Counted from the first letter of the stretch, positions 17,810-26,517 are shown. The stretch is 64,000 nt of DNA from Ralstonia mannitolilytica (GCF_905397375.1 NZ_CAJPVG010000002.1:62001-126000); one strand, 5' to 3'. The notes: generated from the letters alone by a model not told the origin. Made by a program: numbers and translations.

Positions 17810-17935
17810 GCTCATATGCCTCGGCTTCAGTGGTGCCTCACCTCGCGGAGCGGCCGGTCGTGGCCTGCCCTCCAGCATAGACCGCGATCAGGAGGGCGGG
17901 TTGCGGCCGGCAGAGCCGGGTTGGCTCGGGTCGTA

Positions 17936-18023
17936 GGTCGATTAGATTCTGCACGATAAATAAAACCTTATGCTACTTTCCATGCACGTTCTTGCAATGG
18001 CTCTAGGGGTCGATTGGATTCTG
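17936..18023 (+). repeat. Pair of 16-bp direct repeats upstream of abiEi
   Basis: GGTCGATTAGATTCTG at 17936-17951 and GGTCGATTGGATTCTG at 18008-18023 differ at one base and lie 72 bp apart, in an AT-rich stretch just before the antitoxin start at 18039. AbiEi antitoxins repress their own operon by binding repeats near the promoter, so these are candidate operator half-sites. The link to AbiEi is inference. Confidence 0.55.
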
Positions 18024-18038
18024 TGTTATTTTTATAGC

Positions 18039-18797
18039 ATGGATGGAAATTCTCGGCACCAGGTAATCAAGCGACTGCAGGCGGGACTCTCCCGTGGGGC
18101 GCCGTTCGACCTTGCCACCCTGAGCCAGTTCGGGGTGTCGCCCCAGCTCGCCGCCCACTATGCCGACGGCGGGTGGCTCGTGCGCCTGGCCCATGGCGTC
18201 TATGCCTTCCCGAACGATGAGTTCGGGGTCTACGGTGCGCTGAAGTTCCTGCAACAGCGCGTGCCCGGCCTGCACGTCGGCGGCAAGAGCGCCCTGGCCC
18301 TGCAGGGGGTGCAGCACAACCTGGGCAGCCGGGAGGCGCTGGTGCTGTGGGGCGACGGTCGTTTCGCGTTGCCGGCCTGGTTCACCTCGCGCTTTCCGGC
18401 CCGCTACGTCCACGCCCGCCTGTTCGACTGGCCGGACACGGCGCTGGCCAGCAAGACCCTGACCACGCCGCCTGGCCTGCCCGAGGATCTGCGGGTGGCT
18501 GCCTCCGAGCGTGCCGTTCTGGAGCTGCTGTACGAAGCCGGCGTCAAGCAGAGCCTCGAAGAGGCCCGCAACGTCTTTGATGGACTGCGTTCCCCCCGCA
18601 AGGACTTGCTCGGGCAACTGCTGTCCTGCTGCGCCAGCGTGAAGGCCGTGCGCCTGTTCCTGACCTGGGCGCGCGAGACCAGCCTCGTGGATGTCGATGC
18701 CCTGCTGGAGCAGTACCCGGTTCGCACCGGCAGCAACACGCGCTGGATGAGCCGGCTCGATGACGGCACCTTGCTGAGCCTGAGACCTCATGGATAA
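18039..18797 (+). CDS. abiEi: AbiEi-family antitoxin of a type IV toxin-antitoxin system
   Basis: A 252-residue protein with an N-terminal winged-helix region (QVIKRLQAGLSRGAPFDLAT, then WLVRLAHGVYAFPNDE) and a C-terminal AbiEi domain. AbiEi proteins neutralise the nucleotidyltransferase toxin and repress their operon. The ATG at 18039 begins MDGNSRHQ and is preferred to an upstream ATG at 17970, because the second operator-like repeat lies between them. It overlaps the toxin gene by eight bases, as expected for an abiE operon. Confidence 0.85.
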   Translation: MDGNSRHQVIKRLQAGLSRGAPFDLATLSQFGVSPQLAAHYADGGWLVRLAHGVYAFPNDEFGVYGALKFLQQRVPGLHVGGKSALALQGVQHNLGSREALVLWGDGRFALPAWFTSRFPARYVHARLFDWPDTALASKTLTTPPGLPEDLRVAASERAVLELLYEAGVKQSLEEARNVFDGLRSPRKDLLGQLLSCCASVKAVRLFLTWARETSLVDVDALLEQYPVRTGSNTRWMSRLDDGTLLSLRPHG

Positions 18798-19710
18798 GAC
18801 CTACGCGGACACCGTTCGCCTGCTGCTGGCCGTCGCGCCCGACGTGTTCGCCAACGACATCTTCGCCATGAAGGGCGGCACGGCCATCAACCTCTTCGTG
18901 CGGGACATGCCGCGCCTGTCGGTGGACATCGACGTGGTGTACCTCCCGTGGCAGACGCCGCGCGACGAAGCGCTGCAAGCCATCAACCAGGAGCTGGCCG
19001 CCATCGCCACGCGCGTTGCACCACTGGGCGTGCAGACACGCCTGGTTCGCGCCAAGGACCTGGGAGACACCAAGCTGATCGTCGAGAACGACGCCAGCCA
19101 GGTGAAGATCGAGGTCAATGTCGTGTTCCGCGGCAGCGTGCTGCCCGTCGAGCGGCGGCCGCTGAGCGCCAAGACCAGCGATCTGTTCGGCGTCGAGTTC
19201 GAGCTGCCGGTTCTGGCACCGGACGAGCTGTACGCCAGCAAGCTGGTGGCCGCGCTGGATCGACAGCACCCCCGCGACCTGTTCGACGTGTGGCAGCTCT
19301 ACGAATCGGGCGACATCAGCGACGGCATGGTCGAGTGCTTCGTGATCTATCTGGCGGGCCACAACCGGCCGCCCCACGAAGTGCTGTTCGGCAACGACAA
19401 GGACATCGCCGGCGAGTACGAGCGGGCCTTTGTCGGCATGACGGAAGTGGACTGCTCCCTGGAGATGCTGCTCGATGCTCGCGCCAGGCTGCGGCGCGAA
19501 CTGCCACAGCGACTGAGCACCGCGCACAAGCAGTTTCTGAGCGGGCTGGTGCGCGCAGAACCGGACTGGTCGCTGGTGCAATGCCAACACGCCGCTCAAC
19601 TGCCGGCACTGCGCTGGAAGCTGAGCAATCTCGAAACCTTCCGCAAGCGCCGTCCCGACGACTTCGCAGCGCAATCCGCCGCCCTCGACACCGGCTTGGG
19701 CCAGAGCTGA
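18790..19710 (+). CDS. abiEii: AbiEii-family nucleotidyltransferase toxin
   Basis: A 306-residue protein with the nucleotidyltransferase signature: KGGTAINLF (residues 28-36) and SVDIDVVY (Asp46 and Asp48 as the metal-binding pair). A further motif, PDELYASKLVAALDRQHPRD, is at about 150-169. AbiEii toxins modify RNA substrates (tRNA ends for related MenT toxins) and give growth arrest or phage abortive infection. All key residues are present, so it should be active. On ICEs such pairs can also stabilise the element. Confidence 0.88.
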   Translation: MDKTYADTVRLLLAVAPDVFANDIFAMKGGTAINLFVRDMPRLSVDIDVVYLPWQTPRDEALQAINQELAAIATRVAPLGVQTRLVRAKDLGDTKLIVENDASQVKIEVNVVFRGSVLPVERRPLSAKTSDLFGVEFELPVLAPDELYASKLVAALDRQHPRDLFDVWQLYESGDISDGMVECFVIYLAGHNRPPHEVLFGNDKDIAGEYERAFVGMTEVDCSLEMLLDARARLRRELPQRLSTAHKQFLSGLVRAEPDWSLVQCQHAAQLPALRWKLSNLETFRKRRPDDFAAQSAALDTGLGQS

Positions 19711-19913
19711 CGAACATCCCGCAGCTTCCGGCTTGCCGGGATTGCCCCATGCCGCATTCATCGTGGCACCCGCGCAGCAGCGGCCCTATACCCAAAGGCT
19801 TCCGACAAAGGCCAAAGGGCTGGGAAGGGGCAAAGGAAGGGCGCCAAGGGGAAAGGCCCTATCCTGAAAAGGCCAAAAGGCGCCCCCGAGCAGCCCGTCA
19901 TCCGGGGTTCGCC
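19711..19913 (+). other. Candidate oriT: AAAGG-rich repeat tract upstream of the relaxase
   Basis: Between the toxin and relaxase genes, about 100 bases (19788-19885) hold at least seven copies of a purine-rich unit such as CCAAAGG, ACAAAGG, GCAAAGG, GGAAAGG or CCAAAAGG, all on one strand. The region has no coding signal and lies just upstream of the MOBH gene, a usual place for oriT. The strand bias of the repeats is seen directly; the oriT role is inferred. No nic site can be named from sequence. Confidence 0.4.
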
Positions 19914-21764
19914 ATGCTCTCGCTGTTCCAGCGCAAAAGGGTGCCACCCACCGCCGGCACGCCGCCCACCTCCGCCATCGAAACTCCGAAAGGGTCGATG
20001 CGGCCGGAGTCGGCCGCATCGCTGCTGGCCACGCCGCGCCGGCAGAAACTGCTGGAACACATCTGGCAGCGCACATCGCTCTCGCGCCGGCAGTTCGCCA
20101 CGCTCTACCTCGCCCCACTGGAGCGCTACGCCGAGCTGGTCCAGCAGTTCCCGGCCTCCGAGAACCACCACCATGCCTATCCGGGCGGCATGCTGGACCA
20201 CGGCCTGGAGATCGTCGCCTATGCGCTGAAGCTGCGGCAGTCATACCTGCTGCCTGCGGGCGTCACGCCGGAGGCACAGGCGGCACAGGCCGAAGCCTGG
20301 ACCGCAGGCACGGCCTACGCGGCCCTGCTGCACGACATCGGCAAGATTGCGGTCGATCTGCACGTCGAGCATGCCGACGGCAGCGTTTGGCATCCCTGGC
20401 ACGGCCCGCTGCGAAAGCCCTACCGCTTCCGTTACCGAAAGGAGCGTGAGTACCGCCTGCACAGCGCCGCCACCGGGCTGCTCTACGCGCGCCTTCTCGA
20501 TCGGGACATCTTCGACTGGCTCAGCGGCTATCCCGACCTCTGGGCCGCGCTGCTCTACGTGCTGGCCGGCCAGTACGAGCACGCCGGCACGCTCGGCGAG
20601 CTGGTCGTGCAGGCCGACCAGGCATCGGTCGCCCAGGAACTCGGCGGCGATCCCAGCAAGGCGCTGGCGGCGCCCAAACATGCGCTGCAACGCAAATTGC
20701 TCGACGGCTTGCGCTACCTGCTCAAGGGAGCGTTCAAGTTGAACCAGGCCGGCCCGGCGGACGGCTGGCTGACACAAGACGCCTTGTGGCTGGTGAGCAA
20801 GACCGTCTCCGACAAGCTGCGCGCCCATCTGCTGTCGCAGGGCATCGACGGCATCCCGGCGAGCAACACGGCGGTGTTCAACGTGCTGCAGGATCACGGC
20901 ATCGTGCAACCGACGCCGGATGGCAAGGCGATCTGGAAGGCTACCGTCACCAGCGACGCCGGCTGGTCGCACGCCTTCACCTTCCTGAAACTCTCGCCGG
21001 CGATGATCTGGGATGCCGCCGACCGGCCGGCGCCGTTCGCAGGCCGTGTGCAGGTCGAAGAGGAACAGGCGGAGCCGACGCCGCAGGCGACAACGGTGGC
21101 CGATGGGCCGCGCGCCGAAGGCATCGAAGCTGCATCCGCGAGCACGGCGCCGATCGCATCCACAGCCACGGATACCGGCGTGGCCGCGCTACTCGACCTG
21201 CTGGGCGACACCGCTCCACCCACGGCACCGGAGATCCCGAGTTCCCCTGTTGCCGAGCCCGAGCCGGCCCCTTCGACCGTGCCCCCGCCGCAGATGAGCC
21301 TCGCGCCTTCCCAGGATCGCACGGAGCCCTCCGGGGCGCACTTCATGGCCTGGCTGCGTCAGAGCGTCCAGACGCGCAAGCTCATCATCAACGACGCCAA
21401 GGCCCTGGTGCATACCGTCGCCGGTACGACCTATCTCGTCAGCCCCGGCGTGTTCCAGCGCTACGCGCAGGAGTACCTTCAAGTCGCCGCGCTAGCCAAG
21501 CAGGAGAAGCTGGAGGGGTGGCAGTGGGCGCAGAAACGCTTCGAGAAGCTGGGACAGCACCGCAAGCAGCCGAGCGGGCTGAACATCTGGACCTGCGAAG
21601 TCACGGGGCCGCGCAAGTCGCGCCGGCTGCACGGCTACCTGCTCGCCAGCCCGGATGCGCTGTTCCAGGAGACGCCGCCAGACAACCCATACCTGCGGCT
21701 CGTCAACGAGGCCGCAAAGCGCGAAGATTCAGCCCTTGGGGGCAAGGACGACGATCAGGCGTAG
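19914..21764 (+). CDS. traI: MOBH-family relaxase (TraI_2 type)
   Basis: A 616-residue relaxase. The N-terminal TraI_2/HD-like domain contains HHHAYPGGMLDHGLEI (residues 85-100, the three-His motif) and ALLHDIGK (HD at 140-141), the metal ligands of MOBH enzymes. A Pro/Ala-rich linker (about 375-475) leads to a C-terminal domain (about 480-600) with FMAWLRQSV at its start, as in ICE TraI proteins. It nicks at oriT and pilots the strand into the recipient. The ATG at 19914 is chosen because it begins the conserved domain; upstream frame overlaps the toxin gene. Confidence 0.9.
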   Translation: MLSLFQRKRVPPTAGTPPTSAIETPKGSMRPESAASLLATPRRQKLLEHIWQRTSLSRRQFATLYLAPLERYAELVQQFPASENHHHAYPGGMLDHGLEIVAYALKLRQSYLLPAGVTPEAQAAQAEAWTAGTAYAALLHDIGKIAVDLHVEHADGSVWHPWHGPLRKPYRFRYRKEREYRLHSAATGLLYARLLDRDIFDWLSGYPDLWAALLYVLAGQYEHAGTLGELVVQADQASVAQELGGDPSKALAAPKHALQRKLLDGLRYLLKGAFKLNQAGPADGWLTQDALWLVSKTVSDKLRAHLLSQGIDGIPASNTAVFNVLQDHGIVQPTPDGKAIWKATVTSDAGWSHAFTFLKLSPAMIWDAADRPAPFAGRVQVEEEQAEPTPQATTVADGPRAEGIEAASASTAPIASTATDTGVAALLDLLGDTAPPTAPEIPSSPVAEPEPAPSTVPPPQMSLAPSQDRTEPSGAHFMAWLRQSVQTRKLIINDAKALVHTVAGTTYLVSPGVFQRYAQEYLQVAALAKQEKLEGWQWAQKRFEKLGQHRKQPSGLNIWTCEVTGPRKSRRLHGYLLASPDALFQETPPDNPYLRLVNEAAKREDSALGGKDDDQA

Positions 21765-21790
21765 GCATGCGGCCGCTGTGCGGGCCGGCT

Positions 21791-22090
21791 TCAATCCGCG
21801 GATGGGGCCGACTCTGCCAGCTTGGCTTCGGTCAGAGTCATCAAGTGGGCGGAACTGCATTTCAGCGCACGGGCAATCTTGAGGATGAGAGGTAGCGTGG
21901 GGACATGCTCGCCGCGCTCGATCTTGCCCATGTGCGACCGTTCGATGCCGGCCATGTGGGCCAGCGTTTCCTGAGCGATACCCTGGTTGGTTCTTTCTTC
22001 CCGCACGGCAGCCCCAAACGCGATGGCTGGTTCCGCTTCGTAGGTAGTGGTGCCGGTGGGGCGGCCCCTTTGGATCGAACGCTTTGGCAT
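21791..22090 (-). CDS. XRE-family helix-turn-helix regulator
   Basis: A 99-residue protein with a Cro/C1-type HTH at about residues 34-60 (GIAQETLAHMAGIERSHMGK, then IERGEHVPTLPLILKIARAL). The start is ATG 22090; a TTG two codons upstream is also possible. No clear Shine-Dalgarno precedes either. It is divergent from the LysR-like gene and convergent with the relaxase gene. Probably an ICE regulator; its target is not evident. Confidence 0.8.
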   Translation of the reverse strand: MPKRSIQRGRPTGTTTYEAEPAIAFGAAVREERTNQGIAQETLAHMAGIERSHMGKIERGEHVPTLPLILKIARALKCSSAHLMTLTEAKLAESAPSAD

Positions 22091-22196
22091 TGCCAAGAGC
22101 GTCGAACACGGTCACGATTTAAACCACGTTAAACTTAACTCATTCAACGGCTTCGAGATCAGTTGCCACGAGTTCACCGCCTGGGGGGAGCTGGAC

Positions 22197-22823
22197 GTGG
22201 AATCGAGTGACATCACCGCCGAAATTCGCATGGCCGTCCTCGGCGAATGGGTGCCTCCCCAGCTCGCCGACGTGCTCGCCCTGCAGCGCGCCGAAGAGCC
22301 GGAGACTCATGCCGTCCTGGCCGGATGGACAGATCCCGGTCGAGGCGCGGAGCTGCCGGGCGACGGCTTCGACTTCGCCTTGTCTGCGGCTGCCCGGCAG
22401 TGGCCTGGCTGGATATGCGAGCCGCTGTGGCATGACACGCTGGCGGTCGCCGTGGCCAAGCGCTCCCACCTGCTGGCCTACCGTGAAGTGCCGTGCGAGG
22501 AAGTGCTCAAGCAGCCCTTGATCTGCTCGCAGTCCACGGCCGATGAACCATGGCGCGTGACCGTGCAGCGCGTGTTCGAAAACGCGCTGCAGGAGCGGGA
22601 GCAAACGGTGGAGACATTCGATGTGGCGATGACGCTGGTTGCTGCCGGGTACGGGATCGCCATTGCGCCTGCCGCGAGACTGGCGAGCTACCTACGCCGA
22701 GGCATCGCCGTACGGCCGCTGGCCGGCGCACCAATGATCGTGATGGCTTACCTGCTCCGCCGCAACGCTACCTTGTCGGACACCCAGGCAAGATTCGCCC
22801 GACGAGCGCGCTTGGTGTCCTGA
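22197..22823 (+). CDS. LysR-type substrate-binding domain protein without DNA-binding domain
   Basis: A 208-residue protein that is only a LysR-type ligand-binding domain: ITAEIRMAVLGEWVPPQLAD at its start, GFDFALSA and VEPW-like strands in the middle, AAGYGIAIAPAARLASYLRR near the end. The start is a GTG at 22197 with GGGGAG six bases before it; an open frame reaches further up but encodes no HTH and overlaps the XRE promoter. It may be a free ligand sensor or the surviving half of a broken regulator. Its 3' end runs 56 bp into the Tn3 remnant on the other strand, so the last residues may be new. Confidence 0.65.
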   Translation: MESSDITAEIRMAVLGEWVPPQLADVLALQRAEEPETHAVLAGWTDPGRGAELPGDGFDFALSAAARQWPGWICEPLWHDTLAVAVAKRSHLLAYREVPCEEVLKQPLICSQSTADEPWRVTVQRVFENALQEREQTVETFDVAMTLVAAGYGIAIAPAARLASYLRRGIAVRPLAGAPMIVMAYLLRRNATLSDTQARFARRARLVS

Positions 22824-23004
22824 CTGATGCGCTGGCCTTCCCATTGATGCGTAACGGCCGGAACTGCACGTCTTCGGCCCTCCGGCTCTGCCGCCATACG
22901 TAGTCGCCGATCAAATTGATGTGCTCCCAGCCCAGCGGCGACAGGTATTGCAGCAACCCGTCGTCGATCCCGTTGCCGGAGTCGCGCAGCGCCTGCGTCG
23001 CAGC
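22768..23004 (-). pseudogene. Tn3-family transposase C-terminal remnant
   Basis: Minus-strand reading gives LLQYLSPLGWEHINLIGDY followed by VWRQSRRAEDVQFRPLR, the conserved C-terminus of Tn3/Tn21-family TnpA. Only about 79 codons remain and nothing upstream matches; the fragment begins right after, and in frame with, the stop of the PAP2-LspA gene (23005). No terminal inverted repeat is evident beside it. It marks the heavy-metal cassette as having arrived on a Tn3-type transposon. Confidence 0.85.
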
Positions 23005-24084
23005 TCATCCTGACAACAATCTACCCTTGTTACCCTTGTCTCGAATTTCAAGGAACCTAGCGATCAAACAGCCGACTCCGATGGAGATCGCAACATCGGC
23101 GAGGTTGAACGCGGGCCAGTGCATGCCCTGCCAGTGGAAGTCGAGGAAGTCCACAACCTGACCGCGCAGCAGGCGATCCACCACGTTGCCAAGTGCCCCG
23201 CCAAGAATGAGGCTGTAGCCGACGGCTTCGAAGCGCGGCAGCGTCTGCTTCAGTTGTCGGATGAGCCAGACCGCGACGAGCAGTCCTAACGTGATGAAGA
23301 AGTAACGTTGCCAGCCACTCGCTCCGGCCAAAAAGCTGAACGCGGCGCCCGGATTGAGCACATGCACGAGGTTGAAGAACGGCGTGATCTCGACCTGTTT
23401 GCCATAGACGAACGCCCGTTCGATCGAGAGCTTGGCTGCCTGATCAGCAGCAACCGCTGCCGCAGCCACCCCGTACCACGGCAAGGCCGGCGCGAGCAGC
23501 CCCTTTGCGCGCGCCGCAGTGGCGAACGAGATCAGCCACCGCGAGAGCACGGTGCAGCCCAAGCCCAGCCCCCAGCCTGCCAGCACGTCGCCCGGGAAGT
23601 GCATACCTGCCGCCATGCGTGACCAGCCAACCAGGGCGGCATACATCAACAGGCAACCGCGACCGCGCCAGGCCAGCAGCGGCCACAACGCAGCGGCCAC
23701 CAGCGCCGCGTAGGTCGCGTGCCCGCTGGGCAGGCTGTAATGCAGCTCCACAGCGCCGATGACATGCACCGCTGCGCCCAGCACCGCATGCGGGCGCGGA
23801 AAGTCGAGCCACCACTTCAAGGCCGACGCCGCCGCCAAGGCCAGCAAGAACGCGACGCCGAAGTGCAACAAACGGCTCCGCACTAGCCGAACGCGGGCCG
23901 GATCGGAAGATGCCTTTGACCATGCCCATAGGCCCAGTACGGTTAGGGGCGCGGTCCAGTAGCTGCCGATTAGGCTGAAGAGCGACGCCAGCGGCCACAG
24001 CACTGCGGGCGTCCCAGCATTGATCGCTTGAAATAGCGCGAGATTCAGACCGGCCCAGTCATACAGCACGAATTTCCAACTCAT
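23005..24084 (-). CDS. pbrBC: PAP2 phosphatase - signal peptidase II fusion (PbrB-PbrC type)
   Basis: A 359-residue membrane protein with two enzymes fused. The N-terminal PAP2 domain has all three motifs: K-x6-RP (KWWLDFPRP), PSGH, and SR-x5-H-x3-D (SRMAAGMHFPGD). The C-terminal LspA domain has DQAAKLSIE, NPGAAFSF, GNVVDRLLRG and FNLADVAISIG, with both catalytic aspartates. In lead operons PbrB hydrolyses undecaprenyl pyrophosphate to yield phosphate that traps exported Pb, and PbrC is the associated prolipoprotein signal peptidase. It overlaps the ATPase gene by four bases, so the two are co-translated. Confidence 0.9.
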   Translation of the reverse strand: MSWKFVLYDWAGLNLALFQAINAGTPAVLWPLASLFSLIGSYWTAPLTVLGLWAWSKASSDPARVRLVRSRLLHFGVAFLLALAAASALKWWLDFPRPHAVLGAAVHVIGAVELHYSLPSGHATYAALVAAALWPLLAWRGRGCLLMYAALVGWSRMAAGMHFPGDVLAGWGLGLGCTVLSRWLISFATAARAKGLLAPALPWYGVAAAAVAADQAAKLSIERAFVYGKQVEITPFFNLVHVLNPGAAFSFLAGASGWQRYFFITLGLLVAVWLIRQLKQTLPRFEAVGYSLILGGALGNVVDRLLRGQVVDFLDFHWQGMHWPAFNLADVAISIGVGCLIARFLEIRDKGNKGRLLSG

Positions 24085-26483
24085 CGGCGCAGCAGCCTCA
24101 AGCCATTGCCCACCACCAGCAGGCTAGCTCCCATGTCGGCGAACACCGCCATCCACATGGTCGCGTGGCCGGTGAAGGTGAGCACCAGGAACACGGCCTT
24201 GATGCCCAGCGCAAGCGCGATGTTCTGTGTGAGCACCTGTGCCGTGGTGCGGGACAGCCGCACGAAGGTCGGAATCTTGCGCAGGTCATCGTCCATCAGC
24301 GCCACGTCGGCCGTCTCGATGGCCGTGTCGGTGCCCGCCGCGCCCATCGCGAAGCCAATGTCGGCACGAGCCAACGCCGGAGCGTCGTTGATTCCATCAC
24401 CGACCATGCCGACCCCGCCGGACTGGGCAAGCGCTTCGATCTCGCGCAGTTTGTCATCGGGGAGCAGGTTGCCTTGTGCGCGGTCGATCCCGGCCTGTGT
24501 GGCAATCGCCTTGGCGGTGTGTGGGTTGTCGCCGGTCAGCATCATGGTCTGGATGCCCAGCGCGTGCAGTTCGGCCACGGCGCTCCGGCTGCTGTCCTTG
24601 ATGGTGTCGGCCACTGCCATGAGCGCCTGCACGCCCTCGGGCTCCACCAGCATCACCGCCGTCTTACCCTCGGCTTCCAGTGCGGTGATGCGTTGTTCCA
24701 TTGCGGGGGAGCAATGTCCCAGCTCGTCGAGCATCCGATGGTTGCCGAGGTGATAGGCCACTCCGTCGATCACGCCGCGCACGCCTCGGCCGGGCAATGC
24801 GGCGAATTCCGCGACTTCGCGCAGCGCCACGCCGTCGGCAAGGGCGGCTTGCGCGATTGCCTTGGACACCGGATGGTCGGAGCGGCTGGCCAGGCTGGCC
24901 GCGAGACTACGGGCGTGCTGGGGCGAAGCGTTACCCAAGGCAACGAAGTCGGTCTGCGCGGGCTTGCCGTGGGTGATGGTGCCGGTCTTGTCCAAGGCCA
25001 GCCAGCGCAGCTTGCGGCCCTCTTCCAAATACACGCCGCCCTTGATGAGAATGCCGTGGCGTGCCGCTGCGGCCAACCCGCTGACGATGCTGACGGGTGT
25101 CGAAATCACCAGCGCGCACGGGCAGGCGATCACCAGCAAAACCAGCGCCCGATAGATCCAATCCAGCCATGCCGCTCCCACAAAGAGCGGCGGCACCAGT
25201 GCGACGACCACGGCCAAGGCGAATACGGCGGGCGTGTACCAGCGCGCGAACTGATCCACGAAGCGCTGGGTCGGCGCGCGGCTGCCTTGTGCGGCCTCCA
25301 CCGCATGAATGATGCGGGCCAGCGTGGAGTTGTTCGCCAGCGCCGTGACACGGTACTCGAACGAGCCTGACTCGTTGAGGGAACCCGCAAAGACGGGATC
25401 GCCTAGGCCCTTGTCGACGGGCAGACTCTCCCCGGTGATCGGCGCTTGGTTCACGGTCGAGCGGCCTTCTACGACCTCCCCATCGAGGGCGATGCGTTCG
25501 CCAGGCCGCACTCGCACCCGGCTGCCGATCGCAACCTGCTTGGCATCCACCTCGCGCCATGAGCCATCAGGCTGTTGCACCGTGGCTCGCTCCGGGGCCA
25601 GATCGAGCAGCCCCGCGATGGCGTTGCGGGCGCGGTCCAGCGACTTGGCCTCGATGACCTCGGCCAAAGCGAACAACACCATCACCATCGCCGCCTCCGG
25701 CCAGTGCCCGATCAACATGGCCCCGGTGACGGCAATCGACATCAGGGCGTTCATGTTGAGGTTGCGGTTCTTGAGGGCAATCCATCCTTTCTTGTAGGTG
25801 GACAGGCCACCGGTGAGGATGGCGACCAGAGCCAGAACCATCACCGACCAATGATTGCCGCCTTGGAGCCAGTACACGGCCTCCGCCGCAACAGCGGCGA
25901 CTAGCGAGATGCCGAGCGGCCACCAATGGGTCGTGGTCTGCCCCGGTGCTGATGACGCAGGCGTGCGGTTGGCTTCTTCGAGCACTTGGGCCTCGAAGCC
26001 GAGCGATTGCAGAGCACCCAGCACGTCAGGCAGCACGGCTGGGGCATGGCGCACGGTGAGCGTGCGTTGCATCAGGTTGAAGTCGAGATCGATCACACCG
26101 GCCAGCGTGGCGAGATTGCTGCGGATCAGCGCCTCCTCGGACGGACAATCCATCTTGGCGATGGCAAGGCGGGTGGTCTGCACCGCCGAGCGGTCGTCCT
26201 GTCGCACCGCCTGCATATCGACAGCCGCCAAGGCTTGTTCCACGGGGGCCAACGACGCCAGGGTGTGCCGCACGGTCAAGGTGCGCCGCATCAGGTTGAA
26301 ATCGAGCTCCACCACGCCGGGCACGCCGCCCAGCTTGCCCCGGATCAGCGCTTCTTCCGTGGGGCAGTCCATGTTCTCGATGTGATAGACGGCAACCGCC
26401 ACCCCGGTAGTGGCGCTGGTCTGTGTTTCTGATTTGAGAACGGGAGCATCAGCACAACCGTACCCGCTTGATCCGCAACTCAT
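24081..26483 (-). CDS. pbrA: Heavy-metal P1B-type ATPase, Pb/Cd/Zn exporter
   Basis: An 800-residue P-type ATPase. A short Cys-containing N-terminus (MSCGSSGYGC) is followed by two HMA-like domains with MDCPTEEALI (about 38-47) and MDCPSEEALI (about 110-119), then the membrane core with CPC (near 457), DKTGT (near 497), the HP locus motif (SDHPVS) and MVGDGINDAPAL. The CPC motif and the DCPxEE metal sites fit ZntA/CadA/PbrA exporters. The metal is inferred to be Pb(II)/Cd(II)/Zn(II) from the neighbours. Transcribed from the MerR-type promoter at 26518-26548. Confidence 0.92.
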   Translation of the reverse strand: MSCGSSGYGCADAPVLKSETQTSATTGVAVAVYHIENMDCPTEEALIRGKLGGVPGVVELDFNLMRRTLTVRHTLASLAPVEQALAAVDMQAVRQDDRSAVQTTRLAIAKMDCPSEEALIRSNLATLAGVIDLDFNLMQRTLTVRHAPAVLPDVLGALQSLGFEAQVLEEANRTPASSAPGQTTTHWWPLGISLVAAVAAEAVYWLQGGNHWSVMVLALVAILTGGLSTYKKGWIALKNRNLNMNALMSIAVTGAMLIGHWPEAAMVMVLFALAEVIEAKSLDRARNAIAGLLDLAPERATVQQPDGSWREVDAKQVAIGSRVRVRPGERIALDGEVVEGRSTVNQAPITGESLPVDKGLGDPVFAGSLNESGSFEYRVTALANNSTLARIIHAVEAAQGSRAPTQRFVDQFARWYTPAVFALAVVVALVPPLFVGAAWLDWIYRALVLLVIACPCALVISTPVSIVSGLAAAARHGILIKGGVYLEEGRKLRWLALDKTGTITHGKPAQTDFVALGNASPQHARSLAASLASRSDHPVSKAIAQAALADGVALREVAEFAALPGRGVRGVIDGVAYHLGNHRMLDELGHCSPAMEQRITALEAEGKTAVMLVEPEGVQALMAVADTIKDSSRSAVAELHALGIQTMMLTGDNPHTAKAIATQAGIDRAQGNLLPDDKLREIEALAQSGGVGMVGDGINDAPALARADIGFAMGAAGTDTAIETADVALMDDDLRKIPTFVRLSRTTAQVLTQNIALALGIKAVFLVLTFTGHATMWMAVFADMGASLLVVGNGLRLLRR

Positions 26484-26517
26484 AGCAATTCCTCGGCGTC
26501 GTCATTCGTTCAAATGC

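Noticed and set aside
22047..22196. N-terminal extension of the LysR-like protein
   Set aside because: Open in frame but it encodes no HTH, overlaps the divergent XRE start, and a GTG with a strong ribosome site lies at 22197.
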